Positions 25,939 through 33,694 of a stretch of 64,000 bases of DNA are shown here, piece after piece. The notes beneath the pieces were generated by a model. The model did no database searches. It saw only the letters and a list, made by a program, of their open reading frames with translations, and was not told where the DNA came from. A program made the position numbers and the translations under genes. Every line of letters begins with the position of its first letter. Within the stretch, counting starts at the first letter, position 1. Origin of the DNA: Piscinibacter sp. XHJ-5 (GTDB lineage: Bacteria > Pseudomonadota > Gammaproteobacteria > Burkholderiales > Burkholderiaceae_C); the NCBI RefSeq assembly GCF_029855045.1, contig NZ_CP123228.1, forward strand, positions 3,286,001-3,350,000, read 5' to 3'.

Positions 25939-25989
25939 TGATGCGCTGCTCGCGCGCTCACGCGCGCAGGAGCCTGCGTCGCGCTTAGT

Positions 25990-26880
25990 TCAAACAGCAC
26001 ACAGCAGGCGGACCCAGAACGAACCGCGCAAAGGCACCGCCTGCCGCGGGAGGAGGCTGCTGTGTGCCGCCATGCTCCAAGTGCCGGTGAAGGTGTCTCC
26101 CTTCAGATAACCTTCCGCTTGGATCATGAGCCTGCAGTCGATTGGGACGGGGAAAGTCATGATCGCTCCGGTCAATGGGTGCGGCCCTTGCATCCCCGCC
26201 GGCGTTGTGAACTCGGTTTGCCCACGAAGTACGGTGGGAAGGTTTGGATCGGTCGAGATGGCGTCGGACGTTGACGTGAGCTCGAACCCCTCCCAACCGA
26301 TTTGCGCGTTCGCCTTCTGCATGCCGGGCATTGGGGACTCGGTCTTGATGAAGATCGCCAAGGCTCCTGCCTGGTCGCGTTTGACGGTGCCTCCCGTCAC
26401 GACCGAGCTTGCCCAGGGCAAAACTTCGCCGTCCCCACCAACGAAATTGATCGACCCGCAGACGACCTGCGCCGAGCCTTTGAGTCCAGGAGCCAGAGGT
26501 GGGCCGTCGGGGGCGAACTTGGTCAAGAACTGCTCCCAGATCAGGAGCCGGATGCTGGTGTTCTCCGCTGCCTCGTACGCGCCGGACTGGAAGCCCGCCG
26601 CCGAAACGATGTAGCCGGCGTCTGCACCAAGGTCGTCGACCTGTGAGCGGAACGCGTGAACCACGGCCTGTGGCACGTTCTTGCGCCACTGCTTGCATTC
26701 GACTGCGATGGAGAAGTCGTGACCCCCGACAGGCTTCCGGGCGAATACGTCGAACGTCACGGAACTACGAGCAGTCGTCAGCCTCTGTTCGACGTGCACC
26801 GTGTACCCATCGTCGGCAAGAACCTGTGCCACTGCCTCCTGCAGATCGCGCCATTCCGCGGGGGGAGCTCGCTTTGTCAT
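25990..26880 (-). CDS. Mrr-type restriction endonuclease-like protein with unknown C-terminal domain
   Basis: A 296-residue protein. Residues 8-115 form an Mrr-like PD-(D/E)xK nuclease domain: LQEAVAQVL helix, Asp44 (VTFDVFAR), Glu61 and Lys63 in AVECKQWRKNV, then GADAGYIVSAAGFQSGAYEAA. All catalytic residues are present. Residues about 125-296 match no domain I know. The ATG at 26880 is followed by a typical start. It lies between the retron and the XRE-ImmA gene, so it is probably another anti-phage or anti-plasmid function. Mrr enzymes often cut methylated DNA, but the specificity here is unknown; no methyltransferase partner is adjacent. Confidence 0.8.
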   Translation of the reverse strand: MTKRAPPAEWRDLQEAVAQVLADDGYTVHVEQRLTTARSSVTFDVFARKPVGGHDFSIAVECKQWRKNVPQAVVHAFRSQVDDLGADAGYIVSAAGFQSGAYEAAENTSIRLLIWEQFLTKFAPDGPPLAPGLKGSAQVVCGSINFVGGDGEVLPWASSVVTGGTVKRDQAGALAIFIKTESPMPGMQKANAQIGWEGFELTSTSDAISTDPNLPTVLRGQTEFTTPAGMQGPHPLTGAIMTFPVPIDCRLMIQAEGYLKGDTFTGTWSMAAHSSLLPRQAVPLRGSFWVRLLCAV

Positions 26881-26911
26881 ACGTAGGGCGTGTGCGTCGA
26901 GTACATCCGCT

Positions 26912-28129
26912 TCACAAATCAGAGTTGCGCTTGGTCGCGGAGAAGGGCAGCACGGAGCCTTTCTCAGCGCCTTGGTTCGCCGGTGACGTCGACAGCGAGC
27001 GCAGCTTCGCGAGCTGTATGACGTTGTCCCTCAGATCGAAGTAACCCTCTGGCAATCCAGCAAGCATCGCGATATCGAACGCTGCCAACCCGATCTGCCG
27101 AGGGATTGCTTCGCGAGGCAAAACGTTCGATTCCACAAGCAGGTCGATGGTGCGACGAAGCAGTCGAGGTTGCTCCGGGGGGCGGTCGCCATCACCAGGC
27201 TCCGACTTCATTCCCCAACGGGCGGATCGCCGCTTGAACAGTGCTTGGGCGCCATCCTCGTCGATGACCTTCAACGCACGCAGCCGCATCACCATGGCAG
27301 CGACCGATACACCCCAACGCCGCTTCAGCAAGAGCAGGTCATCGAGTGTCACCGGCGTGCGAACCTCCTTCGAAAACGTCTCGGCTGGCAACAGGAAAGC
27401 CCCCGCGAACCGGTGTGCCTGGAGCTCCAGCTGCTTGTAGCGGTCGCGCTCGTTCGGACGCGCGATGTGCTTGTGCAGAATCAGATGCCCTAGCTCGTGC
27501 GCCAGGTCAAAGCGGCTGCGATACCCGTTGTCCTTGTCGGCTGACAGAAGGACGATAGGGCGTCCGAGAGGGTCGCTCCATGCGGAAAGCCCCTCAATCT
27601 GCGCAATGCCGGTTTCCTCGCGAACAAGGATCACACCGGCACCTTCCACAGCTAGCGCCAGATCAGGCACCGCAGCTCGGCCGATGCCCCACATGTCGCG
27701 GCACTCACCAGCGGCACGCTCAATTTCATCCGGCGTAATCGCATCCGGATCCGTGAAGTCGCGCGTCGGTAGATTCAGCGCCGGGTAGTCAACATAGTCA
27801 CCGAGGATTGCCGCAATGTCTTGCGCCCATTCCACTCGTGCCTCAAGCATTGCGCGCGCAGCCACATGGGCGGAAGCGTTGCTTCGAAAGAGCGGCGCCG
27901 ACACCTGCTTCGTGATCTGCCGAGTGAACCACTCGGGCTCCACGTTCACAATGTTGGCCAAGCGCTCCAATGTTTCCCGCTCCGGAGCCTGACTATCCGA
28001 GCGCCACTTGCTCACGGTCGCCGGCGACACGCCAACTAGAGAGGCGAGTTGGGCTTGACTCAATTTGCGCGCAGCCAAGACTTGCTTTAGCCGCTCGGGT
28101 TGAAAGCCCTGGATGCCTCCGCGGCTCAT
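26912..28129 (-). CDS. XRE-family regulator fused to ImmA/IrrE metallopeptidase
   Basis: A 405-residue protein. Residues 10-68 form a Cro/C1-type helix-turn-helix (LKQVLAARKLSQAQLASLVG, VSPATVSKWRS). Residues about 130-290 form a COG2856 zinc protease domain with HELGH (211-215). Residues 300-405 are a C-terminal extension of unknown role. Members cleave or sense a partner repressor under DNA damage or phage attack, as ImmA does for ICEBs1. The frame is open 72 codons upstream, but HTH homology begins at ATG 28129, which overlaps the preceding gene's stop (ATGA). It may regulate the island's cargo or act with its coupled partner as a toxin-antitoxin-like unit. Confidence 0.88.
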   Translation of the reverse strand: MSRGGIQGFQPERLKQVLAARKLSQAQLASLVGVSPATVSKWRSDSQAPERETLERLANIVNVEPEWFTRQITKQVSAPLFRSNASAHVAARAMLEARVEWAQDIAAILGDYVDYPALNLPTRDFTDPDAITPDEIERAAGECRDMWGIGRAAVPDLALAVEGAGVILVREETGIAQIEGLSAWSDPLGRPIVLLSADKDNGYRSRFDLAHELGHLILHKHIARPNERDRYKQLELQAHRFAGAFLLPAETFSKEVRTPVTLDDLLLLKRRWGVSVAAMVMRLRALKVIDEDGAQALFKRRSARWGMKSEPGDGDRPPEQPRLLRRTIDLLVESNVLPREAIPRQIGLAAFDIAMLAGLPEGYFDLRDNVIQLAKLRSLSTSPANQGAEKGSVLPFSATKRNSDL

Positions 28130-28782
28130 GACCTGGTGCCGTCCTTGCGCTGCGGGTCGACGTTCGGCTTGAGCCTGGGCATGGCCAGATCGTGCTGCGC
28201 GGTCTCGATCGGCTTGGCCTCGTATCGCTCGAGGAACTTGTCCAAGCGCTCCCGAAACAGCCAGCCGCGCATCAAGCGATCCGGCACTGCGATGTGAACC
28301 GACACCGGCGCCTCCGGCTGAATCTGCATTGACCCCGAGAAGCACGACACGAAGAACGCGACGGCGTCTGACGGCGGCGTGTAGGCGCTGAACAGTCCCG
28401 GCTGCACTAGCGGTTCGATCGCCGCATTGGCCATCGACATCTGCCGCCGGGTCTCGCTTCGCCGCCCGTTGATCCAGACACCTTCGGGCGTGTTGAACCG
28501 ACTGAGCGTGAAGACGCCGGCACGGCCGACGATGATGCCGTTACCGCGGATCGGTGTCGGATTGGCACTGCCCGACTCCAGGGCACGATGGAACGTTTCG
28601 TTCATGTTGAAGTGCCGAAGCTGGCCGACGACGTGGGGTAGGTGGCCGTCGTCCATGCTTCCTGCCGCCGCGTATGCTCGGGCAGCACCTGCAACAAGTG
28701 CGTCCTCGATGCCCATGACCAAGTCACGCGGGACGTTGCGCACCAGAACGTCTGGGATGGTGTCGTGTGTCGGATCGGTCAA
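28126..28782 (-). CDS. Hypothetical protein coupled to the XRE-ImmA gene
   Basis: A protein of about 218 residues that I do not recognise. It is soluble, with no signal peptide or membrane helix. The middle (GIIVGRAGVFTLSRFNTPEGVWINGRR) looks like beta strands, and the C-terminus is rich in charged residues. The frame opens at a TTG near 28854; a TTG at 28782 with GGAGG four bases before it seems a better start, though an internal ATG is possible. Its stop overlaps the XRE-ImmA ATG, so the two are co-translated and probably act together, for instance as substrate and protease or toxin and antitoxin. Confidence 0.6.
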   Translation of the reverse strand: MTDPTHDTIPDVLVRNVPRDLVMGIEDALVAGAARAYAAAGSMDDGHLPHVVGQLRHFNMNETFHRALESGSANPTPIRGNGIIVGRAGVFTLSRFNTPEGVWINGRRSETRRQMSMANAAIEPLVQPGLFSAYTPPSDAVAFFVSCFSGSMQIQPEAPVSVHIAVPDRLMRGWLFRERLDKFLERYEAKPIETAQHDLAMPRLKPNVDPQRKDGTRS

Positions 28783-29358
28783 GGGGCCTCCAGGGTCAGC
28801 TTTCGCTGAAGAGGATTCTATGGCCGAAAACTTTCGCTTAACCGTGTGACGCAAAAAATTTTTGACGCTTTCGTCCCCAATGCAAGGGGAATCCGCACCT
28901 GGCCTCCTGGCCAGACACAGCCGTCATCGCAGCTGATACCGATGCGATCATGTTTTCAACCGGCTGAGTGCGGCTAAGTCGTCACTTCCTGGCGGCGGTA
29001 TCGAGGCTTGACCCGCGGCAACCGCCCACACGCAGGAATGTTCGGCGCCGGCAGCCGCCTTGACGGTAGTCTTAGCTCGATGGCAGCCAAGTGCGGTGGA
29101 GTTCGTCTGTCGACGTTGTACCAACCACGGCACGGCAAACACAGCGGTAGTGCTCGGAGACGGATAGCCAGTGACCGCGCAAGTCGGTGTGCTTGAGCCG
29201 CACTGATCTAGTTTGGGGCTGTGGACGAGCGTTGCAACCCAAACACCGACTACGTTTACCTCCAGCAGCCAGTTGGGTACCAGTTTGAGCAAAAGACAGG
29301 TACTGCTTTAAGCAAACGGACGAGAGCTGTGCGAAGCGGCGACGAACACGCCTCAACC
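28783..29358. other. Gene-less stretch of about 575 bp at the island's right side
   Basis: No convincing gene is seen; the frames open here have poor codon usage and no family resemblance. Near 28846-28872 an A6T5 tract lies between two direct TGACGC copies, probably the control region of the leftward unknown/XRE-ImmA operon. The rest (28900-29340) contains no repeat or RNA gene that I can recognise. It may be remnant DNA at the edge of the island. Confidence 0.5.
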
Positions 29359-29386
29359 AGTTGACATAATATACATTGTCGCGCTC
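29359..29386 (-). other. dif-like XerC/XerD recombination site
   Basis: Read on the minus strand the site is XerC-like arm GAGCGCGACAA, spacer TGTATA, XerD-like arm TTATGTCAACT. It shares an unbroken 14-base block (AATGTATATTATGT) with the E. coli dif site and 19 of 28 positions overall; the spacer is identical. The XerC arm is atypical. It may be the chromosome's own dif, which would place the replication terminus here, or a dif-like end brought by the island. Confidence 0.55.
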
Positions 29387-29415
29387 AACAGTCACCGCAA
29401 GCAGGGAGGCCAAAC

Positions 29416-29850
29416 CTAGCCACGCCGTGCCACCACCTTCCCGCGCGACGCCCGTATCGCGCCCGAGCCGGCGGCTCGCACGAGTCGACGGAACGTCGGG
29501 CACTGCATGTGGCTGGGCGCGGGACAGGCGGCGGCGTGCCGCAGGCCGTCGCGCATGGCGCTCAGCTGGCGGATGGTCCTGTCGAGTTCGTCCGCCTTGG
29601 CGGCGAGCATCCGTCGGTCGATGCGAGGACGTCCGTCCGGCGAGAACATCAAGGCGATCTCGTCGAGCGAGAAGCCGGCGGTGCGTCCCAATGCGATCAA
29701 GGCCAGTCGCTCCAGCACGCCGGCATCGAAGAGACGCCGCAGGCCGCGCCTGCCAATGGAGACGATCAGGCCCTTGTCCTCGTAGAACCGCAGCGTCGAC
29801 GCCGGAACGCCGGAACGCTGTGCCACCTCGGCGATGTCCAGGATGTCCAT
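29416..29850 (-). CDS. MerR-family transcriptional regulator
   Basis: A 144-residue regulator. Residues 3-70 form the MerR winged helix (LDIAEVAQRSGVPASTLRFYEDKGLI, then the wing with RRLFDAGVLERLALIALG), followed by a dimerisation helix (residues 75-110). It has no metal-binding cysteine pattern of the CueR/ZntR kind; the cysteines near 109-117 (CPAPSHMQC) are spaced differently. It is divergent from a methyltransferase gene with a palindromic operator between them, so it probably controls that gene and itself. The effector is unknown. Confidence 0.85.
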   Translation of the reverse strand: MDILDIAEVAQRSGVPASTLRFYEDKGLIVSIGRRGLRRLFDAGVLERLALIALGRTAGFSLDEIALMFSPDGRPRIDRRMLAAKADELDRTIRQLSAMRDGLRHAAACPAPSHMQCPTFRRLVRAAGSGAIRASRGKVVARRG

Positions 29851-29853
29851 CCC

Positions 29854-29872
29854 TTGACCTCAAGTCGACTTG
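29854..29872. promoter_or_regulatory. Palindromic MerR operator between divergent genes
   Basis: CAAGTCGACTTG (29861-29872) is a perfect 12-bp palindrome right after TTGACC (29854-29859). A palindrome sitting just inside the -35 box is the usual layout of MerR-type targets, which twist an over-long promoter spacer. The matching -10 box toward the methyltransferase is weak. Confidence 0.55.
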
Positions 29873-29922
29873 AATTGGCACAGTCTAGCTCCCGCCACCG
29901 AAACACCCGAAGGAAGACGAAC

Positions 29923-30771
29923 ATGGACGCCACACCTGCGACCGACAACGAGCAGAACGCACTCTGGAACGGCTTGGCCGGACGCGCCTGGGTCGATGCG
30001 CAGCACCTGCTCGACGCGATGTACAAGCCCTTCGAGGACTTGCTCGTGGACGCCATTCCGGCCGGATTCGCAGGCCGGGTGCTCGACGTGGGCTGCGGCA
30101 CCGGGAGTACCACCCTGGCCCTCGCGCGACGCCTCGCGCCCGGCGGCCGCTGCTTGGGCATCGACATCTCGGAGCCGATGATCGCTGCCGCGCGCATGCG
30201 TGCCCAACAGGAAGGCACGCCGGCCAGCTTCATCCGCGCAGACGCGCAGACCCATGCGTTCGAGACTGCCGGCTTCGAACGAATCGTGTCGCGCTTCGGC
30301 GTGATGTTTTTCGACGATCCCGTGCGCGCCTTCGCAAACCTGCGACGTGCCGCCGCGAGCGACGCTGAGCTGCTGTGCATCGCGTGGCGAAGCGCCGCCG
30401 AGAACCCGTTCATGACAACGGCCGAACGCGCCGCGGCTGCGCTGCTGCCGACCCTCCCCGCTCGCCGGCAGGATGCGCCGGGGCAGTTCGCCTTGGCGGA
30501 CCGGCAGCGCATCGGCCGCATTCTGGAACAGAGCGGCTGGAGTGCAGTCGAGATCCATCCCCTGGATGTCGCTTGCACGCTGCCGGAGAAGGACCTGGTC
30601 CTGTACCTGACCCGGCTCGGTCCTGTCGGCCGCGCGCTTCACGAGGCCGACGAGCGCACCCGCACGCGGGTCATCGAAACGGTCCGCGCTGCCTTCCAGC
30701 CCTTTGTCCACGGTGCTGAAGTGCACTTCAACGCCGCCTGCTGGCGGGTCGAGGCGCGCGCGAATGGCTGA
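29923..30771 (+). CDS. Class I SAM-dependent methyltransferase
   Basis: A 282-residue methyltransferase. The SAM-binding motif I is VLDVGCGTGSTT near residue 54, followed by GIDISEPMIAAARMRA (motif II) and RFGVMFFDDPVRAFANLRRA. It looks like the UbiE/type-11 small-molecule methyltransferases. AGGA eight bases before the ATG at 29923 sets the start. It is divergent from the merR gene and presumably under its control, which suggests an inducible detoxification or modification reaction. The substrate is unknown. Confidence 0.82.
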   Translation: MDATPATDNEQNALWNGLAGRAWVDAQHLLDAMYKPFEDLLVDAIPAGFAGRVLDVGCGTGSTTLALARRLAPGGRCLGIDISEPMIAAARMRAQQEGTPASFIRADAQTHAFETAGFERIVSRFGVMFFDDPVRAFANLRRAAASDAELLCIAWRSAAENPFMTTAERAAAALLPTLPARRQDAPGQFALADRQRIGRILEQSGWSAVEIHPLDVACTLPEKDLVLYLTRLGPVGRALHEADERTRTRVIETVRAAFQPFVHGAEVHFNAACWRVEARANG

Positions 30772-30860
30772 GCCGGTGCGGCCTTGCGCGCACGCCATCG
30801 GCGTATCCTGAGAGCGGCATCGGGGCGCGATGCCCCGGCCGTCATTCACAGGAGGTTGCC

Positions 30861-31481
30861 ATGGTGAATCGAGGCTTGCTGGTGCGCCTGGAAGCCAAGC
30901 CAGGTCATGACGAAGGCGTCGAGACCTTCCTCAAGTCCGCCCTGCCGCTGTTGCTGCACGAGCCCGGCACGAAGGCGTGGTTCGCGCTGCGCTTCGGCCG
31001 CTCCGAGTACGGCATCTTCGACGTGTTCGCCGATGACGCCGCGCGCGATGCTCATCTGAACGGCGAGGTGGCACGGGCCCTGATCGCGCAGTCGGACATG
31101 CTGTTCGCGCGTCAGCCGCAGATCCAGAAACTGGAGATCCTCTCCGACAAGCTGCCCGCCGCGGGCCAGCCGGCGGCGCCGCTGACCAAGGGCCTGCTGC
31201 TGGCGTTCAAGGCCAAGGCCGGCCACGAAGCGCAGGTGGAGCAATTCCTGCGCGACGCCCATCCGCTCGTGCAGCAAGAGCCGAAGACCACGGCCTGGTT
31301 CGCGCTGCGCTTCGCGGATGGCAGCTACGGCATCTTCGACGTCTTCCCCGACCAGGCCGGGCGCTTCGCCCATCTCACCGGGCACGTGCCGCGGGAACTG
31401 GCCAAGCACGCGCTGTCGCTGCTGGGCAGCGTGCCCGACATGGACATGCTCAACGTGATGGCCGCGCATTTCGCCGCCTGA
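30861..31481 (+). CDS. Two-repeat ABM-like (antibiotic biosynthesis monooxygenase fold) protein
   Basis: A 206-residue protein made of two similar halves. Residues 5-100 and 108-204 each contain the series GLLVRLEAKPGHDEGVETFL / GLLLAFKAKAGHEAQVEQFL, then PGTKAWFALRFG..YGIFDVF / PKTTAWFALRFA..YGIFDVF. This is the dimeric ferredoxin-like fold of the ABM and Dabb families in tandem, so one chain would form the usual dimer. AGGAGG precedes the ATG. No catalytic residues can be assigned; it may be a small-molecule oxygenase or a binding protein. It stands alone, 89 bp after the methyltransferase gene. Confidence 0.78.
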   Translation: MVNRGLLVRLEAKPGHDEGVETFLKSALPLLLHEPGTKAWFALRFGRSEYGIFDVFADDAARDAHLNGEVARALIAQSDMLFARQPQIQKLEILSDKLPAAGQPAAPLTKGLLLAFKAKAGHEAQVEQFLRDAHPLVQQEPKTTAWFALRFADGSYGIFDVFPDQAGRFAHLTGHVPRELAKHALSLLGSVPDMDMLNVMAAHFAA

Positions 31482-31597
31482 CGGTTCAGCCGGGCTCGGC
31501 GGGCCCATCTCCAGCAGCCCTGCCCGCTCCGCCGCCTCGGGCACGCCATCTGCCTGTCAGGGCGGCGGAAGGCAAAGGGTGCAGACCGCGCTGATCC

Positions 31598-32143
31598 ATG
31601 GAGACCACGATCACACGGCTGAATTGGGGGTGTGGCGACAAGCCGGCCCAGGGCTGGATCAACTCGGACCGACAGGCAGCTGCGGGGGTGGACCTGTGCG
31701 GCGACATCCGCGACGGTCTCGCGCTGGCGGACGCCACGGTCGACTACGCCGTGGCCATCCACGCGCTGCAAGACCTGCCCTGGCGCGACATCCCGCGCGC
31801 ACTTCGAGAGCTCAGGCGCGTGCTCAAGCCGGGCGGCGTGCTGCGGCTGGGCCTGCCGGACATGGACCGCGCGATCGCTGCCTACCAGCGCGGCGATGCC
31901 GCCTACTTCCATGTGCCCGACAGCGATGCGCGTTCCACAGGCGCCAAGCTGGTGACCCAGCTCATCTGGTACGGCTCGACGCGCACGCCGTTCAACGTCG
32001 AGTACGCAGTCGAGGTGCTCGAGAACGCGGGCTTCCGCGACATCCGACGCTGCGCCTTTCGCGAGACGGCGAGCCGGCATCCCGACATCGTGGCACTCGA
32101 CAACCGCGAGCGTGAGTCGCTCTTCGTCGAAGCGACGGCATGA
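31598..32143 (+). CDS. SAM-dependent methyltransferase, short type-11 form
   Basis: A 181-residue methyltransferase. Motif I reads LNWGCGDKPAQGWINSD, followed by VDYAVAIHALQDLPWRDIPRALRELRRVLKPGGVLRLGLPDMDRAI. This form, with an aspartate after a GWINSD segment, is common beside glycan or lipid modifying genes. The stop overlaps the PIG-L gene start (ATGA). It forms a three-gene operon with a PIG-L deacetylase and a glycosyltransferase, so it may methylate a sugar or a sugar-linked product. Confidence 0.8.
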   Translation: METTITRLNWGCGDKPAQGWINSDRQAAAGVDLCGDIRDGLALADATVDYAVAIHALQDLPWRDIPRALRELRRVLKPGGVLRLGLPDMDRAIAAYQRGDAAYFHVPDSDARSTGAKLVTQLIWYGSTRTPFNVEYAVEVLENAGFRDIRRCAFRETASRHPDIVALDNRERESLFVEATA

Positions 32144-32832
32144 CCGCGAACGCCACGACGCTCGTCATCTCGCCCCACCTGGACGACGCGGTCCTCAGCT
32201 GCGGACGCTGTCTCGCCGCGCACCCGGGCAGCATCGTCGTCACCGTCTTCGCCGGCACGCCCCGCGATGCCGGGCGGCGAACCGACTGGGATGCACGCTG
32301 CGGCTTCGGCGACGCGGCCCAGGCCCTCGCGGTGCGCCGCGAGGAGGATGCGCTCGCGCTGTCGCGCCTGGGGGCCGCGGCCCACTGGCTTGAGTTCGCC
32401 GACAGCCAATACGGCGAGACGCCTTCGACCGACGACCTGGGGCGTGCCCTGCTGCGGGTGATTGCCGACGTGCGGCCCGGGCTGGTGCTGTATCCACTCG
32501 GCCTGTACCACTCCGACCACCTGCTGGCTCACCAGGCGAGCCGGGCCGCACTGTCGGCCTGGCCGGCGCTGGTCGGGGCGGCCTACGAGGACTCGCCCTA
32601 TCGCGGCTTGCGCGGCCTCTTGCAGCAGCGGCTGGCCGCGCTCGCCGCGGGCGGCGTGTGCGCGACGCCGGCCCGCCTCGCGGCGCACGACGAGCACGCG
32701 CAGCGCAAGCGCACGGCGATCGAGGCCTATGCGAGCCAACTGCGCGCGTTCGGAACCGGCGGTCTCGACGATGCGGCGCTGCCGGAGCGCTTCTGGACCC
32801 TGGACGAGGCCGGGGACCGCGATGTCGCCTGA
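32140..32832 (+). CDS. PIG-L family deacetylase
   Basis: A 230-residue LmbE/PIG-L enzyme. The zinc motif SPHLDDAVLSCG (residues 11-22) is at the N-terminus, and the third-ligand histidine is in GLYHSDHLLAHQ. Such enzymes remove N-acetyl groups from amino sugars or related amides. It lies between a methyltransferase gene (overlap) and a family 2 glycosyltransferase gene (11-bp overlap). No GT4 enzyme of the bacillithiol or mycothiol type is adjacent, so a thiol-sugar pathway is not supported; a glycan decoration is more likely. Confidence 0.85.
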   Translation: MTANATTLVISPHLDDAVLSCGRCLAAHPGSIVVTVFAGTPRDAGRRTDWDARCGFGDAAQALAVRREEDALALSRLGAAAHWLEFADSQYGETPSTDDLGRALLRVIADVRPGLVLYPLGLYHSDHLLAHQASRAALSAWPALVGAAYEDSPYRGLRGLLQQRLAALAAGGVCATPARLAAHDEHAQRKRTAIEAYASQLRAFGTGGLDDAALPERFWTLDEAGDRDVA

Positions 32833-33694
32833 TCCGCGCGTCAGCGTCGTCGTCCTCACGCACAACCGGCCGCACGAGCTGGCGCGCACGCTGCGCGAGC
32901 TGGGGGCGCTGCCCGAGCAGCCGGCCCTGATCGTTGTCGACAACGGCTCGCGGGCCGGCACGGTCGATCGTGTCGTCGCCGACTTCCCACGGGTGCAGTG
33001 CGTGCGCTGCGAGGACAACCGGGGGGCGGCCGGCCGCAATGCCGGCGTGGCGCAGGTGGACACGCCGTACGTGGCGTTCTGCGACGACGACACCTGGTGG
33101 GCACCCGATGCCCTGTCGCGCGCCGCCGATCTGCTGGATGCGCATCCGGCCGTCGGCGCGCTGTCGGCACGCGTGCTCGTCGGCGAGGCGCAGCGGCTGG
33201 ATCCCACCTGCGAGGCGATGGCGCACAGCCCGCTGGATTCGACCGGACTGCCCGGTCCCGCGCTGATCTCCTTCATGGCGGGGGCGGCCGTGATGCGCAC
33301 CGTGGCCTACCGCGATGTCGGCGGCTACGAGCCGCGCCTGTTCCTCGGAGCGGAGGAATGGCTGATGGGCCTGGACCTCGCAGCCCGCGGCTGGCGCATG
33401 GTCTACGCCAGCGAGGTCGTGACCCATCACCACCCTTCCCCGGCCTCGCGCGACGCCGCAGCGCGGCGCATCGTGCAGGCGCGCAACCGCTTGTGGATCG
33501 CCTGGATGCGGCTGCCGCTGGCGAGCGCCTGGCGCGAAAGCCGGCGTGTGCTGGCCGAAGCGGGCCGGCTCGGTCTGATGCGCCCCGCCTTGCGCGCGGC
33601 GCTCGCCGGGCTGCCGTGGGCGCTGCGCCGCCGCAGCGTGCTGCCGGCCAGGGTTCACGAGATGTACCGTCAGGTCTCGGAGGTCACGCCATGA
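32822..33694 (+). CDS. Family 2 glycosyltransferase
   Basis: A 290-residue GT-A fold enzyme. It starts VSVVVLTHNRPHELARTL, has VDNGSRAGT, the DxD metal motif in VAFCDDDTWWAPDAL and a C-terminal GGYEPRLFLGAEEWLMGLDL segment typical of GT2 enzymes. No membrane segment is evident. The ATG at 32822 lies within the end of the PIG-L gene, and its stop overlaps the next start, so four genes are coupled. Sugar donor and acceptor are unknown. Confidence 0.87.
   Translation: MSPDPRVSVVVLTHNRPHELARTLRELGALPEQPALIVVDNGSRAGTVDRVVADFPRVQCVRCEDNRGAAGRNAGVAQVDTPYVAFCDDDTWWAPDALSRAADLLDAHPAVGALSARVLVGEAQRLDPTCEAMAHSPLDSTGLPGPALISFMAGAAVMRTVAYRDVGGYEPRLFLGAEEWLMGLDLAARGWRMVYASEVVTHHHPSPASRDAAARRIVQARNRLWIAWMRLPLASAWRESRRVLAEAGRLGLMRPALRAALAGLPWALRRRSVLPARVHEMYRQVSEVTP

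Larger units (their letters stand above)
21470..29386. mobile_element. Putative genomic island carrying integrase, retron and nuclease genes
   Basis: The boundaries proposed are the 32-bp palindrome before the integrase gene and the dif-like site before the merR gene. Inside are a tyrosine recombinase, a DUF3892 gene, a retron, an Mrr-like nuclease, an XRE-ImmA regulator and an unknown gene. Every gene except the integrase is transcribed leftward, and the 23.2-25.9 kb part is clearly less GC-rich than the flanks. No transposase, relaxase or phage structural gene is present, so it would be a compact defence cargo island. The exact ends are uncertain because I found no long direct repeat shared by both sides. 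Confidence 0.5.

Noticed and set aside
28948..29292. 114-codon minus-strand frame in the gene-less part of the island
   Set aside because: Unlike the neighbours in codon use, no ribosome binding site or family similarity.
31598..33694. Bacillithiol- or mycothiol-like biosynthesis
   Set aside because: PIG-L is present, but the glycosyltransferase is GT2 and no thiol ligase gene is adjacent.
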